A DNA stretch of 64,000 bases from Brachyhypopomus gauderio (lineage: Eukaryota; Chordata; Actinopteri; Gymnotiformes; Hypopomidae), in assembly GCF_052324685.1 (NCBI RefSeq), contig NC_135212.1, positions 49,813,898-49,877,897 of the forward strand, written 5' to 3'. Positions 63,862 to 64,000 of the stretch are shown here, one piece after another; position 1 is the first letter of the stretch; every line of letters starts with the position of its first letter. The position numbers were made by a program, and so were the translations under genes. The notes beneath the pieces are model-generated. The model did not search any database, was not told where the DNA came from, and saw only the letters and a program-made list of their open reading frames with translations.

Positions 63862-63943
63862 CGACGAAGGTGGGATTCGAACCCACGCGTGCTATGCACA
63901 ATGGATTAGCAGTCCATCGCCTTAACCTCTCGGCCACCTCGTC
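63862..63943 (-). tRNA. tRNA-Ser-GCT: tRNA-Ser(GCU), last complete gene, consensus body
   Basis: Consensus body and anticodon; TTTCTTT at the 3' flank. Bases 63944-64000 are the start of the next spacer; the next tRNA would begin at 64076. Confidence 0.97.
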
Positions 63944-64000
63944 AATTACTGTTGTGTGTCGATTGCGATTTCAAAGATGCAAACACTTTCACAGCACAAA

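Larger units (their letters stand above)
54660..63943 (-). repeat. Run of 44 tRNA-Ser loci in phase
   Basis: Gene k occupies 54660+214k to 54741+214k for k=0 to 43. The last complete gene is 63862-63943. From about 57.1 kb on, the run is a 3,424-bp repeat present nearly twice. Confidence 0.97.
57100..63950. repeat. 3,424-bp higher-order repeat, two copies
   Basis: Sixteen units from about 57.1 kb repeat from about 60.53 kb. The second copy includes the G37 variant and the U73 class a-prime copy. The match persists to the window end. Confidence 0.9.
1..64000 (-). repeat. Tandem array of 214-bp units, each with one tRNA-Ser(GCU) gene
   Basis: The window is entirely made of a 214-bp unit: an 82-bp tRNA-Ser(GCU) gene on the minus strand plus a 132-bp spacer, 299 loci in all. 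Every copy has the same orientation. Unit length is constant except for two +52 bp and two -3 bp spacers. Spacers fall into two main lineages, tagged by gattgcgatttcaaagatgc or gatagcaatttcaaagaagc just upstream of the tRNA 5' end, with further subtypes. Adjacent units differ by several substitutions, whereas units several kilobases apart are often identical. This shows that amplification proceeded by multi-unit blocks. The array continues past both window edges, so its total size is unknown. Confidence 0.99.

Noticed and set aside
1-64000. CRISPR array
   Set aside because: The period is 214 bp, the 'repeat' is a foldable tRNA with Pol III boxes, the spacers are related to one another, and no cas gene is present.
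1-64000. tRNA-derived SINE family
   Set aside because: Units are strictly head to tail in one orientation, without A-rich tails, target-site duplications or interruption. This is tandem amplification, not retroposition.
1-64000. Bacterial or organellar origin
   Set aside because: No encoded CCA, no operon or protein genes, Pol III-type boxes and T tracts, and an animal-type tRNA-Ser(GCU) body.

Overview
The whole 64 kb is one uninterrupted, head-to-tail tandem array of a 214-bp unit. Each unit carries one 82-nt tRNA-Ser gene with anticodon GCU on the minus strand, followed by a 132-bp spacer. I count 299 tRNA loci: one truncated by the left edge (1-73) and 298 of full length. The array runs off both ends of the window. 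No protein-coding gene, rRNA, transposase or CRISPR array is supported, and no stretch longer than 184 bp lacks a tRNA locus.

Organism: a eukaryotic nuclear genome, most likely an animal. The tRNA body closely matches my memory of vertebrate/metazoan tRNA-Ser(GCU). CCA is not encoded after the discriminator base, the genes have internal A and B boxes (RNA polymerase III type 2 promoters), and some are followed by T6-T7 tracts. The species cannot be read from this sequence.

Layout: the 214-bp phase is broken only four times, by two 52-bp spacer insertions (spacers at 20618-20801 and 31795-31978) and two 3-bp spacer deletions (27518-27646 and 54531-54659). Gene positions are therefore exact. 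Starts are 206+214k (k=0-95), 20802+214k (k=0-31), 27647+214k (k=0-19), 31979+214k (k=0-105) and 54660+214k (k=0-43); each gene ends 81 bases later. Above the unit level lie nested higher-order repeats: a 1,070-bp pentamer at the left; duplicated blocks offset by 2,354, 3,638, 1,926 and 4,280 bp between 5.4 and 18.4 kb; an about 7.2-kb segment (24.5-31.7 kb) repeated at 51.5-58.7 kb, offset 27,013 bp; four copies of a 4.9-kb repeat (32.45-51.3 kb), one lacking four units; and a 3,424-bp repeat at the right end.

Function: the copies are a mixture. My hand estimate is that roughly half to three-fifths keep an intact cloverleaf and promoter. The rest fall into recurrent degenerate classes, with dead B boxes, broken D, anticodon or T stems, a changed base 37 or a changed discriminator. 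These have been copied along with the higher-order repeats. Most intact-bodied genes end in the interrupted tract TTTCTTT, with the first T4 74 nt downstream, while a subset has T7. One copy (9408-9489) carries a T36 to A change that makes its anticodon GCA, a cysteine anticodon on a serine tRNA body.
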